A DNA stretch of 64,000 nt. Origin: CAITSH01 sp945892985 (GTDB taxonomy: Bacteria > Pseudomonadota > Gammaproteobacteria > Burkholderiales > SG8-39). Below the pieces are notes generated by a model. It worked only from the letters and a program-made list of their open reading frames with translations. It made no database searches and was not told the origin of the DNA. Where the stretch lies: NCBI GenBank assembly GCA_945892985.1, contig CAMDDU010000001.1:124001-188000 (forward strand). The letters run 5' to 3'. Shown one piece after another: positions 27,251 to 35,724 of the stretch. The stretch's first letter is position 1. Each line of letters opens with the position of its first letter. A program made the position numbers and the translations under genes.

Positions 27251-28452
27251 TGGAACAGCTCCGAATAAGCCAGCAATTGCACCGTATCGCCGTGCCGGAT
27301 CGTGTGGCGCGGCGGATTGTCTACCAGCCCATCGGCCCATACGGTGGATGTCATGACGGCCGAATCCTGGGATGCAAAAAGATCAAGCCCTCCCTTGGCA
27401 TTCCATTTTACGCGCAGAAATTCGCGTCGCGAGTCTGGCTCCACCCAATCAAAATCCGCACGCGCCGCGATCGTACGGGGCATCGGGTTGGACAGGCCCT
27501 GGGTCTTTAGCAAGAACGGGCGCACAAAAATAAGAAAAGTTACAAAACTGGACACCGGATTCCCGGGCAAGCCGATGAAACTCGCCGCCCCGACACGACC
27601 AAAAGCCAGCGGGCGCCCCGGCTTCATGGCGATTTTCCACATCAGGAGCTTGCCTTCGGCCTCAACGGCCGGCTTGACGAAATCGGCATCGCCCACCGAT
27701 ACACCGCCGGATGTGACAATGATGTCGTTTTCGGCAGCCGCGCGACGCAGTACCTCGCGGGTCGCCGCGAGATTGTCGGGCACGATGCCGTAGTCGCGAA
27801 CATCGCAACCGAACATCTGGCCCAGACCGTTGAGCGTGAAACGGTTTGAGTTATAGATGCGCCCCGGCGCCAATGGATCCCCGGGCATAACCAGCTCATC
27901 GCCGGTAAAAAAGAAACCCAGCCGAACGCGTCGGCGCACCGGAAGCGCGGCAATGCCGACAGACGCTGCAAGGCCGGTGTCCTGCGGTCGCAGGCGAATA
28001 CCCGCGGGAAGAATTTCCCCGCCGGCCTGAATATCGCTGGCCACGCGGCGCACCCATTCACCCGGCTTAGGCAACTGATTTACGATCACCGCGCCCTCCT
28101 CGACACTGCACTGCTCCTGCATGACCACGGCATCGGCACCCTCTGGAATCGGCGCCCCGGTGAAAATACGAGCGGCCGAACCGGCCTCGAGCGCAGAGCC
28201 CACCGCGCCGGCAAAAATACGTTGCGTGACGCGCAGACGCGTTCCGGGCCCGGCAAGATCGGCCAGGCGCAGTGCGTAGCCATCCATCGCGCTGTTATCC
28301 AGAGGCGGCACATCCATGCCGGAGCGTTGCGCGACGGCGAGCACCCTGCCAGTGGCCGCCAAGGTGGCAACGGTCTCGGTTTCGGTGACGGCTTTGGCGC
28401 CATCAAGCAGCTGTATCAGCGCTTCTTCAACGGAAAGCAGGCCTTTGTTCAT
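27247..28452 (-). CDS. moeA: Molybdopterin molybdenumtransferase MoeA (first copy)
   Basis: Inserts the metal into adenylylated molybdopterin. 401 residues with all MoeA landmarks: DVPPLDNSAMDGYALR, the TGAPIPEGADAVV loop, VTSGGVSVGDADFVK and the GLPGNPVSSFVTF segment. It sits in mobB-moeA-moaD-moaE-crcB, downstream of the tungstate importer genes, whereas a second MoeA (50380-51645) lies in the formate dehydrogenase maturation unit. The two differ enough to be paralogues. Confidence 0.95.
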   Translation of the reverse strand: MNKGLLSVEEALIQLLDGAKAVTETETVATLAATGRVLAVAQRSGMDVPPLDNSAMDGYALRLADLAGPGTRLRVTQRIFAGAVGSALEAGSAARIFTGAPIPEGADAVVMQEQCSVEEGAVIVNQLPKPGEWVRRVASDIQAGGEILPAGIRLRPQDTGLAASVGIAALPVRRRVRLGFFFTGDELVMPGDPLAPGRIYNSNRFTLNGLGQMFGCDVRDYGIVPDNLAATREVLRRAAAENDIIVTSGGVSVGDADFVKPAVEAEGKLLMWKIAMKPGRPLAFGRVGAASFIGLPGNPVSSFVTFLIFVRPFLLKTQGLSNPMPRTIAARADFDWVEPDSRREFLRVKWNAKGGLDLFASQDSAVMTSTVWADGLVDNPPRHTIRHGDTVQLLAYSELFQ

Positions 28453-28943
28453 TTCAGTTCCAAGTATTGTGTGATGAAGGTGGCAATGCGCGCTGGCTCA
28501 TCGAGGTCGAACCGTGGCAGCGTTGTGGCAAGCTCATGATCGGAGGCAATTGCCACGATGTGCGGATCTTCAGGGTGCAACAGGCGTTTGCCGTTGGAAA
28601 AACGCGCGATTTCGAGCTTGGGCAGGGCGCTGAATTTGTAGCCTTCTACCAGCACCAGATCGCAAGGGCTGAGCCGTTCTATCTGCTCATCCAGCGTCGG
28701 CTCGGCGGCACCGCGTGATTCATGCATCAACGCCCAGCGCCGCTCCGACACCACCATCACCTCCTGACAACCGGCCTCGCGATGCCGCCATGAATCCTTG
28801 CCGGGCTGGTCGACATCAAATGCATGGTGGGCGTGCTTGATCAGAGAAACCTTCAGCCCCTGCGCAATAAAACAGGGAATGAGTTTCTCGATCAGTGTGG
28901 TCTTGCCACTACCGGACCAGCCGGCGAAACCGAATGTCTTCAT
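28449..28943 (-). CDS. mobB: Molybdopterin-guanine dinucleotide biosynthesis adapter MobB
   Basis: GTP-binding partner of MobA in making the bis-MGD cofactor. 164 residues, with the P-loop GWSGSGKTTL at residues 8-17, the KHAHHAFDVDQPGKDS segment and LVEGYK, all typical of MobB. It overlaps the moeA start by four bases. MobA is encoded 21 kb away in the divergent unit next to fdh. Confidence 0.94.
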   Translation of the reverse strand: MKTFGFAGWSGSGKTTLIEKLIPCFIAQGLKVSLIKHAHHAFDVDQPGKDSWRHREAGCQEVMVVSERRWALMHESRGAAEPTLDEQIERLSPCDLVLVEGYKFSALPKLEIARFSNGKRLLHPEDPHIVAIASDHELATTLPRFDLDEPARIATFITQYLELK

Positions 28944-29172
28944 TGCCGCGAGACCTGCACCGCGCCATGGCCGGGCAGATGAATGAATAGGACTTCATTA
29001 TATCAGCGCGACTATAACGGGTCTCCAAGCGCATGCCAGCGGGGGCAGCTTCGGCCAAAGCCTGGCGCAAAAACCATCCGGAGCGAAATGCTGAAAAGGT
29101 CCGCCAATCGGGCATTTCCAGCCATCGTCCCTTGCTTGGCGATGCATTCACCACGCCAACGCTGGCACGGCC
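28944..29172. other. Gap between tupC and mobB
   Basis: About 230 bases between two minus-strand genes. No supported gene and no clear terminator or promoter. It may hold the promoter for mobB-moeA-moaDE-crcB, or the genes may be read through from tup. Confidence 0.4.
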
Positions 29173-29838
29173 TCATACCGGAGCGATCCGCCCATACTCG
29201 ATGTGCAGACGTGCCATCCCCGGCAGATCGATCAGTTCGCGGTCATGGCAGGCAATCAGCACCGTGGCGCGGTCCTCGGCGCAGATTGCCGCAATCAGCG
29301 CGATCACCTGTTCGCGCGATTCGGGGTCGAGACTGGATGTCGGCTCATCGAGCAGCAGCAATTTCGGTTCGAGCAGCCAGGCGCGGGCGAGCGCCACGCG
29401 CTGCCGCTCCCCCCCCGATAATTTATGCGGTGGCGTGAGCCTAACCGCCTGCAGGCGTGCCCACGCAATCGCCCGATCGACTTGTTGCGCAATACCCGCA
29501 GAAGGTGCGCCGCGCGCCCTAAGACCGTAGGCGATATTTTTTTCCACGCTGGTTTGAAAGAGGTAAGGATGTTGATGCACATAAATGATCTCGCGACGAA
29601 CGTGGCCCGGATAGCTGCCGAGCGCGAATTCGCAGCTTTCGAAGTGCAGCCTTCCCTGTGCCGGCTCAAGCCCCGCAAATATGCGCAGCAAGGTGCTCTT
29701 GCCGCTGCCGTTGTCTCCGGTAAGCACATAGGCGCGGCCGGCCCCGAGCGCGATCCCTGCGCCGTCGAGGATCATGCGGTCACCGAAGCGCTTGTGCACT
29801 CCCTCCAGCGCCGCCCATTGCCCGAATTGCCCGCTCAC
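29173..29838 (-). CDS. tupC: Tungstate-type ABC transporter ATP-binding protein TupC
   Basis: ATPase of the tungstate importer, 221 residues. Walker A is GDNGSGKST at about residues 41-49, signature LSGGERQR, Walker B LLLLDEPTSSLD. It has no C-terminal TOBE domain, as is normal for TupC and unlike the ModC at 32550. Overlaps the tupB stop by four bases. Confidence 0.9.
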   Translation of the reverse strand: MSGQFGQWAALEGVHKRFGDRMILDGAGIALGAGRAYVLTGDNGSGKSTLLRIFAGLEPAQGRLHFESCEFALGSYPGHVRREIIYVHQHPYLFQTSVEKNIAYGLRARGAPSAGIAQQVDRAIAWARLQAVRLTPPHKLSGGERQRVALARAWLLEPKLLLLDEPTSSLDPESREQVIALIAAICAEDRATVLIACHDRELIDLPGMARLHIEYGRIAPV

Positions 29839-30530
29839 TTCATTCCCCCTTCACCTTGCAAAAAAGCCAAGGCGGCGTTTACGGCCAGGGCGAGCACCAT
29901 GAGAACCAAGCCCAATGCGATACCCTGGGCAAACTCTCCCTTGCTCGTTTCCAGGGCAATGGCGGTCGTGATGTTGCGCGTCAACCCGGCGATATTGCCG
30001 CCAATCATGAGCGCGCAACCGACCTCGGAAATGGCACGACCAAAGCCGTTCAGCACGGCGGCGACCACGGCGAAACGAACTTCGTTGAGCGTGGTGAGGG
30101 CCGCACGCCACGGCCCGGCACCCAGACCCACGGCTGTCTCATGCGCACGCGGGTCAGCCCCCTGCACGGCCGAAAGCGTGAAGGCAGCAAGAATAGGGAA
30201 AGCCAGGATAGCCTGGCCGAGGATCATCGCGTCCTGCGTGAACAGCAATTGCCAGCCACCCATGGGACCGTGCCGCGAAAGCAGCATATACAAGACCAGG
30301 CCCACCACCACCGTGGGGAAGGACAACAGACTTTGCACCATGATCACCAACGCGCGACGTCCGGGGAAACGCCTCATTGCCAGCATGTAGCCGGCGGCGA
30401 TGCCAGGAACCAGCGCCAGCACCAATCCGAGCACAGCGACCTTGATGGACACCCAGATAACGCCCCAGAGCTCCGCATCGCCGCCAAACAGCAGACGCAA
30501 AGCCTCGCTCAAGGCGTCAAGGAAGTTCAT
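29835..30530 (-). CDS. tupB: Tungstate-type ABC transporter permease TupB
   Basis: Inner-membrane permease, 231 residues, five to six helices. The TupB-type opening LLFGGDAELWGVIWVSIKV and the coupling segment DPRAHETAVGLGAGPWRAAL, followed by GRAISEVGCALMIGGN, are recognisable. It starts two bases after the tupA stop. Confidence 0.92.
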   Translation of the reverse strand: MNFLDALSEALRLLFGGDAELWGVIWVSIKVAVLGLVLALVPGIAAGYMLAMRRFPGRRALVIMVQSLLSFPTVVVGLVLYMLLSRHGPMGGWQLLFTQDAMILGQAILAFPILAAFTLSAVQGADPRAHETAVGLGAGPWRAALTTLNEVRFAVVAAVLNGFGRAISEVGCALMIGGNIAGLTRNITTAIALETSKGEFAQGIALGLVLMVLALAVNAALAFLQGEGGMK

Positions 30531-30532
30531 GC

Positions 30533-31324
30533 CTATCTTGCGCTCGGAAAGAACATCTGCTCACCGCTCACCTTAAAATCGGCAATGGCGTTCTGCCCTT
30601 CGGCCGAGATAATCCAGTTGATCAGATCCACGGCACCATCGTAATTGACACCCGGATATTTTTTCGGATTAACCGCGATGATGCCGTAGGGGTTGAACAT
30701 TTTCGCATCTCCAGCGAGCACAATGTCCAGGCCGGTTTTGGCGCGATAAGCGGCATAAGTCGCACGATCCGACAGCGTATAGCCCTGCATTTCCGCAGCC
30801 ATGGTCAGCACTTCACCCATGCCCAGCCCCGCAGAAACAAACCACGCCCCCGCTGGCGCAACGCCCGCCTCCTTCCAATAAGCCTTTTCCATCTGGTCGG
30901 TGCCCGAGTTGTCGCCACGCGAGATGAACTTCGCCTTTCCCAGCCCCATAGCTTTGAAGGCCTCGATAACGCTTTTCTGATTTTTCAGGCCCAGTGGATC
31001 GGATTTCGGACCGACGATAATAAAGTCGTTGTACATCACGTCCTTGCGGTTGACACCGCTGCCTTCGGCAACAAACTTGTCCTCGGCCGGACGGGCATGC
31101 ACCAGCACGACATCGACATCGCCATTTTTCCCCAACTCAAGCGCTTTTCCTGTTCCAACCGAAATGACCAGAACCCTGCACCCGCACCTGGCCTCGTATT
31201 TGGGTAGCAACACCTTGAGCAGGCCGGAATTGTCGGTGCTGGTGGTGGTGGACATCTTGATGTCGCGCGCCGACGCCGCGGTCGCTGACACCAGAAGCAG
31301 CATTACGAACAAGAGCTTTTGCAT
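30533..31324 (-). CDS. tupA: Tungstate-binding periplasmic protein TupA
   Basis: Solute-binding protein of the tungstate importer, 263 residues, with a signal peptide cleaved after ASA at about residue 19. The oxyanion-binding motif TTTSTDNSG (residues 26-34) and the VLVHARPAEDKFV segment identify TupA and separate it from ModA/WtpA. ATG 31324 was chosen as the start of the signal peptide; the frame stays open upstream into the divergent control region. First gene of tupABC. Confidence 0.93.
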   Translation of the reverse strand: MQKLLFVMLLLVSATAASARDIKMSTTTSTDNSGLLKVLLPKYEARCGCRVLVISVGTGKALELGKNGDVDVVLVHARPAEDKFVAEGSGVNRKDVMYNDFIIVGPKSDPLGLKNQKSVIEAFKAMGLGKAKFISRGDNSGTDQMEKAYWKEAGVAPAGAWFVSAGLGMGEVLTMAAEMQGYTLSDRATYAAYRAKTGLDIVLAGDAKMFNPYGIIAVNPKKYPGVNYDGAVDLINWIISAEGQNAIADFKVSGEQMFFPSAR

Positions 31325-31405
31325 GCGATTTTTCCTGTTAAATCTGGTAACTTGGACTGATATTAGGGTATTGGTCGCAAGTGACAAATAGGAACAGCTG
31401 TGCAT
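31325..31405. promoter_or_regulatory. Divergent control region between tupA and its probable regulator
   Basis: Only about 80 bases separate the two divergent start codons, so both promoters and any operator must lie here. CTGTT near 31335 and AACAG near 31393 are inverted but far apart; no clear palindrome stands out. Confidence 0.45.
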
Positions 31406-32524
31406 ATGCTTAAGCTCGAGATCCGATATCAGTGGCAATCGCGCCCAGACCAGCCTCTATCAATAGAGCCTGTGCTGTTTCGCGTGCTTAACGCGACGCG
31501 TGAAACCGGCTCCCTGGCCGGCGCGGCGCGAAAAGTCGCAATGTCCTACCGCCATGTCTGGGGTCTCATGGCCAAGTGGGAGCGGATTTTTGGGCGACCC
31601 ATGGTCGTACTCCGTCAGGGAAAAGGCGCGCAACTGACCACCTTCGGTACAAAGCTATTGTGGGCAGAGCATTTGGTGCAGGCCAAACTCACCGCGGAAT
31701 TACACCATGTAGGTGGGGAAATAGGGCAAGCGCTGGCACAGACCATGGCAGAAGCCCCTCCCAGACTGAGCGTACATGCCAGTCATGACCTTGCCCTCGC
31801 GCAATTGCGCGATAAGCTGGCCGAGCAAAAGGGCTTGCAACTTGACCTGCACGTGAAAGGCAGTATCGACAGCCTTGCGGCCTTGGCAAAAAATCAATGC
31901 ATCCTGGCCGGATTTCACATTGCCGAGGGTATGGAACAGAGTGCCGCCGCCCGATTCCGACATTACCTCAACCCACGCCAGTTCCGACTGATAGGCCTGG
32001 CGATACGCGTGCAGGGCTTGATGCTCGCGCCGGGTAATCCAAAGCGCATCCTCAGCCTCGCAGACCTTATGCAAAAAGACGTCCGATTCATTAACAGGCA
32101 GGCAGACTCTGGCAGTCGCCTTGAATTCGACCAGCTATTGTCGGGTGCGGGCATCGTTGCGTCGGCGATAAAAGGCTACCGGGATGTGGAGTTCACCCAT
32201 CTGGCCGTCGCTGCCACCGTCGCCACCAACAAGGCGGACGCCTGCTACGGCATCAAGGCGGCAGCCCTGAGCTGCAAGCTGGACTTTATTCCGATGCTTA
32301 CCGAACGGTATTACCTGGCGTGCCGTAAAGAAGCCCTGGATAATCCGGCCATTGTCGATTTGATAGGTATTTTGGGTGGATCAGATTTCAAGGGCATCGT
32401 TAACGGCCTCGGCGGCTACGGCACCGCTATTAGCGGAAAACTCTATGACATCACCAAGGTGATGCCGGCGAAACGCCCCCCTCATCGCCTCCCGGCGGCA
32501 TTGAAGACTAACCACCCCGCCTAG
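31406..32524 (+). CDS. One-component oxyanion regulator: ModE-like HTH fused to periplasmic-binding-protein-like domain
   Basis: About 372 residues. Residues about 1-95 are a ModE-type winged helix-turn-helix (TGSLAGAARKVAMSYRHVWG, LTTFGTKLL). Residues about 115-350 resemble the cytoplasmic molybdate-binding-protein-like domain (COG1910 type): RLSVHASHDLALAQL, GSIDSLAALAK, the FINRQADSGSRLEFD segment, and ATVATNKADACYGIKAAA. No signal peptide or Mop domain. It diverges from tupABC, so it probably senses tungstate or molybdate, or their cofactor, and controls tup. ATG 31406 was preferred to GTG 31400; both follow AGGAACAG. The ligand is an inference. Confidence 0.85.
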   Translation: MLKLEIRYQWQSRPDQPLSIEPVLFRVLNATRETGSLAGAARKVAMSYRHVWGLMAKWERIFGRPMVVLRQGKGAQLTTFGTKLLWAEHLVQAKLTAELHHVGGEIGQALAQTMAEAPPRLSVHASHDLALAQLRDKLAEQKGLQLDLHVKGSIDSLAALAKNQCILAGFHIAEGMEQSAAARFRHYLNPRQFRLIGLAIRVQGLMLAPGNPKRILSLADLMQKDVRFINRQADSGSRLEFDQLLSGAGIVASAIKGYRDVEFTHLAVAATVATNKADACYGIKAAALSCKLDFIPMLTERYYLACRKEALDNPAIVDLIGILGGSDFKGIVNGLGGYGTAISGKLYDITKVMPAKRPPHRLPAALKTNHPA

Positions 32525-32549
32525 ACGCCCCGTTTGCTTCGCAAAAGCG

Positions 32550-33626
32550 CTAACGCCGGTCCAGCGACACGCCCTTGACCATCGCGTAGATACGCATCCC
32601 GGGTAAAAGTTGCAACTGACTGACTGAACGGCGTGTGATTCGCGACCGCAACGCAATCGCGCCCACCTTAAGCACCACGTCGACAGCGCCAGCACGCGGC
32701 GCCTCGATAGACTCGATTATCCCCGGCAGCACATTGAGAATACTGACGCCAGAGGGTGGCAGCAAGGCCAGCGACACATCCCGTGCACGCACCCGCATGC
32801 GCACCGTCTCGCCGACCAAAGCCTCGACGTCGGGAACGAGCAGGCGGCCGCCATCGAAGCCGATGACACTGATGTCATCGTCGAGATTTTGCTCGAGCAC
32901 CCGGCCTTCGATGACTGTGCCACCCTCGAAACTTCCGGCCAGATGCCTCAGCTCAGGCCGTCCCATGACCTCTGCCACAGATCCGGCCGCAGCCACCCTG
33001 CCCTCCGCAATAATCACCACCTGATCGGCCAGACGCACCACTTCGTCGACGGCATGACTGACATAGATAATGGGCAGGTCGATACTGTCGCGCATCAGTT
33101 CGATGTAATCGAGAATTTCTGTCTTGCGATGACCATCGAGCGAAGCGAGCGGCTCATCCATCAAAAGCAAACGCGGATTGGCCAGCAAGGCCCGCCCGAT
33201 CGCCACACGTTGCTTTTCGCCACCGGACAGCGCTGCAGGTCGCCTGTCCATCAAATGCTCAAGGCCGAGCAAGGCGGTGACCGTAGCCGGTTCGGCCAAA
33301 CGCGGACCCACATCGGCTTTGCCAAACCCATAGAGCAGGTTCTGCCTTACCGTAAGATGCGGAAATAGTCTGCCTTCCTGAAAAACATAACCGACCCGCC
33401 GATGCTCGATTGGCACGTTAATACGCAGGGCGCTGTCGAACAGCACTTCGCCGTTAAGCTCGATACGGCCGCGCGAGGGCCGGTTGATTCCGGCGATGGC
33501 ATTGATGATCGAGGTCTTGCCCGACCCGGAGCGCCCGAACAGGGCTGTGACCGGCTGCGTCGAACTGAATGCGATATTCAGGTCGAAATTTCCCAATCGT
33601 TGCTCAAGTTCAACGTTCAGCATCAT
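32550..33626 (-). CDS. modC: Molybdate ABC transporter ATP-binding protein ModC
   Basis: ATPase of the molybdate importer, about 358 residues. Walker A GRSGSGKTS, signature LSGGEKQR, Walker B LLLMDEPLASLDG; the C-terminal regulatory TOBE/Mop domain (about residues 290-358, VGAIALRSRITRRSV) is present. Two tandem ATG codons (33626, 33623) overlap the end of modB by about 15 bases. It ends 25 bases from the convergent tup regulator. Confidence 0.94.
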   Translation of the reverse strand: MMLNVELEQRLGNFDLNIAFSSTQPVTALFGRSGSGKTSIINAIAGINRPSRGRIELNGEVLFDSALRINVPIEHRRVGYVFQEGRLFPHLTVRQNLLYGFGKADVGPRLAEPATVTALLGLEHLMDRRPAALSGGEKQRVAIGRALLANPRLLLMDEPLASLDGHRKTEILDYIELMRDSIDLPIIYVSHAVDEVVRLADQVVIIAEGRVAAAGSVAEVMGRPELRHLAGSFEGGTVIEGRVLEQNLDDDISVIGFDGGRLLVPDVEALVGETVRMRVRARDVSLALLPPSGVSILNVLPGIIESIEAPRAGAVDVVLKVGAIALRSRITRRSVSQLQLLPGMRIYAMVKGVSLDRR

Positions 33627-34317
33627 GACCCATGATGCGCTTGGTCGCACGACGAACCAGCAACTCCGAGATGAACAAGGCCGCCAGCGAAAGCAAGACC
33701 GCTATCAGAGACAGCCTTAGCGCCTGCACGTCCCCCCCAGGGGTCTGGGTGTAGCCATATATAGCCAGCGGCAGTGTCTGTGTTTCGCCCGGGATATTCG
33801 ACACAAAGGTTATGGTGGCGCCAAACTCACCAAGGCTGCGGGCGAAGGACAGCAGCATGCCGGTAAGAATACCTGGCAAGGCGAGAGGCAGTGTCACCGT
33901 CAGGAATACGCGCATCGCGTCGGCGCCCAGCGTCCGCGCCGCTGCCTCAAGCTTGAGGTCGATCGACTCGAGCGAAAGTCGGATCGCCCGCACCATCAGT
34001 GGGAAGCCCATGATCGCCGCAGCCAAAGCGGCGCCGGTCCATTTGAAAGCAATCACCAATCCGAACCAATCGTCCAACCATGCTCCCAGTGGCCCCTGCC
34101 GTCCGAAAAGCAGCAGCAAAAGGAATCCCACGACCACCGGCGGCAGCACCAGCGGCAGGTGAACAAAAGCGTCAAACAAAGTCTTCCCCGGGAAACGTCC
34201 GCGCGCCAGCAACATGGCAACCGCCACCGCCGGGGGCAGGCTGATCAGCACGCTCCAGAACGCGACGCGCAGACTGAGGCCCAGCACGTCCCACTCTTGC
34301 GGAGTCAGAAAATTCAT
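33610..34317 (-). CDS. modB: Molybdate ABC transporter permease ModB
   Basis: Inner-membrane permease, about 235 residues, five to six helices. ModB signatures are LVLPPVVVGFLLLLLFGRQG, the coupling loop KLEAAARTLGADAMRVFL and SFARSLGEFGATITFVSN. ATG 34317 (MNFLTPQEWDVLGLSLRVA) overlaps the modA stop by four bases. Confidence 0.94.
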   Translation of the reverse strand: MNFLTPQEWDVLGLSLRVAFWSVLISLPPAVAVAMLLARGRFPGKTLFDAFVHLPLVLPPVVVGFLLLLLFGRQGPLGAWLDDWFGLVIAFKWTGAALAAAIMGFPLMVRAIRLSLESIDLKLEAAARTLGADAMRVFLTVTLPLALPGILTGMLLSFARSLGEFGATITFVSNIPGETQTLPLAIYGYTQTPGGDVQALRLSLIAVLLSLAALFISELLVRRATKRIMGHDAER

Positions 34318-35075
34318 GGCGGCAAAAATCCGTATTTCTCCCAAACCGTGCGAGCCGATGGCGCACCGAGAAATTGCAATAATCGAGCGGCGCCAGGGGA
34401 CTTGGCCGCGGTGGTCACTGCGGCCGGATAGACAATCGGCCGGTGCGATGTCGCCGCAAATTCAGCCACGATCCGCACACCGCGCTCTGCTTGGGCATCC
34501 GTTCGATAAACAATTCCAAGTGGCGCCTCGCCTCGCGCAACGAGCAGCAGGCAGGCGCGCACGTTTTCCACGCGCGCGACACGCGCCGCAATGCCTGACC
34601 AGAGTCCAAGCGATTCCAGCGCGGCCCTGCCGTATTTTCCCGCCGGCACATGATCCGGGTCGGCCATCACCAAGCGGTCGCGTCCGAGCAGGCCGGCCAA
34701 GTCGAGTCCTGGTTTCAGTTCAAAATTAATTTTTCCACCCGCAGGCGCAATCATGACAAGCCGGTTGGAAAGCAGATTTATGCGACTGTCTGCCCGTATC
34801 AGTTTGCGTGCGGCAAGATAATCCATCCATTCGAGATCTGCCGAAATGAACAGCCCCGCGGGCGCGCCGTTCTCGATCTGGCGCGCCAGCGCCGAACTGG
34901 CCGCATAGGAAACGACGACGCGGTCGCCGCTGCCCGCCTCGTAGCGTTTCGCCAGGTCGTCCAGCGCCTCACGAAGGCTTGCTGCGGCGAACACGGTAAG
35001 CGTTTCAGCTACCGCTTGTTGAGACGCGCCAAGGGCAAGCAAAAGCAGAAAGAAACACGCAAAGCGTTTAATCAC
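34314..35075 (-). CDS. modA: Molybdate-binding periplasmic protein ModA
   Basis: Solute-binding protein of the molybdate importer, about 253 residues. Signal peptide at residues 1-22 (cleavage after AVA), then the ModA opening LTVFAAASLREALDDL with the molybdate-binding Ser, and SYAASSALARQIENGAPAG. The start is a GTG at 35075; a TTG two codons upstream is possible. A ModE-type operator lies 10-33 bases upstream. Confidence 0.93.
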   Translation of the reverse strand: MIKRFACFFLLLLALGASQQAVAETLTVFAAASLREALDDLAKRYEAGSGDRVVVSYAASSALARQIENGAPAGLFISADLEWMDYLAARKLIRADSRINLLSNRLVMIAPAGGKINFELKPGLDLAGLLGRDRLVMADPDHVPAGKYGRAALESLGLWSGIAARVARVENVRACLLLVARGEAPLGIVYRTDAQAERGVRIVAEFAATSHRPIVYPAAVTTAAKSPGAARLLQFLGAPSARTVWEKYGFLPP

Positions 35076-35084
35076 GGGCAATTT

Positions 35085-35108
35085 CGTCGTATCCGCTTGA
35101 ACATAACG
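35085..35108. promoter_or_regulatory. Probable ModE operator upstream of modA
   Basis: The 24 bases open with CGTCGTAT and close with ACATAACG. From memory, the E. coli modA operator has the same length, also opens CGT..TAT and ends in the same ACATAACG; the centre differs. It sits just upstream of the modA start codon, between modA and the short modE, where binding would block transcription. Identified by eye only. Confidence 0.6.
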
Positions 35109-35139
35109 TAAGGTCAAGAATAACAGCAATCGCCTTGCA

Positions 35140-35490
35140 CTAGCGCCGGCGCAACAGTTTGGCAAAACGTCCCAGTTCAGCCCTGACAGCACGCCCGGCG
35201 GCAAGCTCCATCAGGCGATAGCGCCGCAGCACCTCCAGCCCGAATGGCGTCAGGACGGCACCGCCACCCCGCCGACCTCCGGTTGCGGTGGTGACGAGCA
35301 CCTGCTTGAAACTCAAGTTAACCGCCTCGACCAGTAACCATGCGCGTCGATAGGACATACCCATTTCACGCCCCGCCGCCGAAATGGATCCGGTGCGCTC
35401 GATCGCCTGGAGCAGATCCGCCTTGCCCGGACCGATGGCCACCACAGCGCCGATAAGAATTCGAATTTTGGGTTGAAGCTTGGAAGGCAT
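35140..35490 (-). CDS. modE: Short ModE-family regulator (DNA-binding domain only)
   Basis: A 116-residue protein matching only the N-terminal winged helix-turn-helix of ModE (TGSISAAGREMGMSYRRAWL, then GGRRGGGAVLTPFGLEVLRRY). Full-length ModE has about 260 residues, with two molybdate-binding Mop domains absent here; the gene ends in a basic ELGRFAKLLRRR tail. It lies directly upstream of modABC and of the operator. How it senses molybdate is unclear; short ModE proteins of this kind are known from other genomes. Confidence 0.85.
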   Translation of the reverse strand: MPSKLQPKIRILIGAVVAIGPGKADLLQAIERTGSISAAGREMGMSYRRAWLLVEAVNLSFKQVLVTTATGGRRGGGAVLTPFGLEVLRRYRLMELAAGRAVRAELGRFAKLLRRR

Positions 35491-35724
35491 GGGTTGAAGT
35501 GCGTGCGCGTGCGCGACTGGACGCTGTCATTCTACACACGGACGCAGCCACCGTTGCCGGAGCGCGTCGGCTTGCGCATACCGGGATGCTGCACAATCTT
35601 ATCCTCAGAGCTATTTTCCGACGATCGTGAGATGCTCGCGCAGGGGATGATTGTTTATGATGCCACCAGATACTATTAAGCTGCGGACACAGCGAAGCTC
35701 AGAACACGGGATTCTAAAAATAAA

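Noticed and set aside
27247..28452. moeA or tup genes as recently acquired DNA
   Set aside because: No flanking mobile genes, repeats or visible change in base or codon use compared with neighbours.
35473..35679. Small plus-strand open frame upstream of chrA
   Set aside because: No ribosome site, overlaps the start of modE, and composition is not protein-like.
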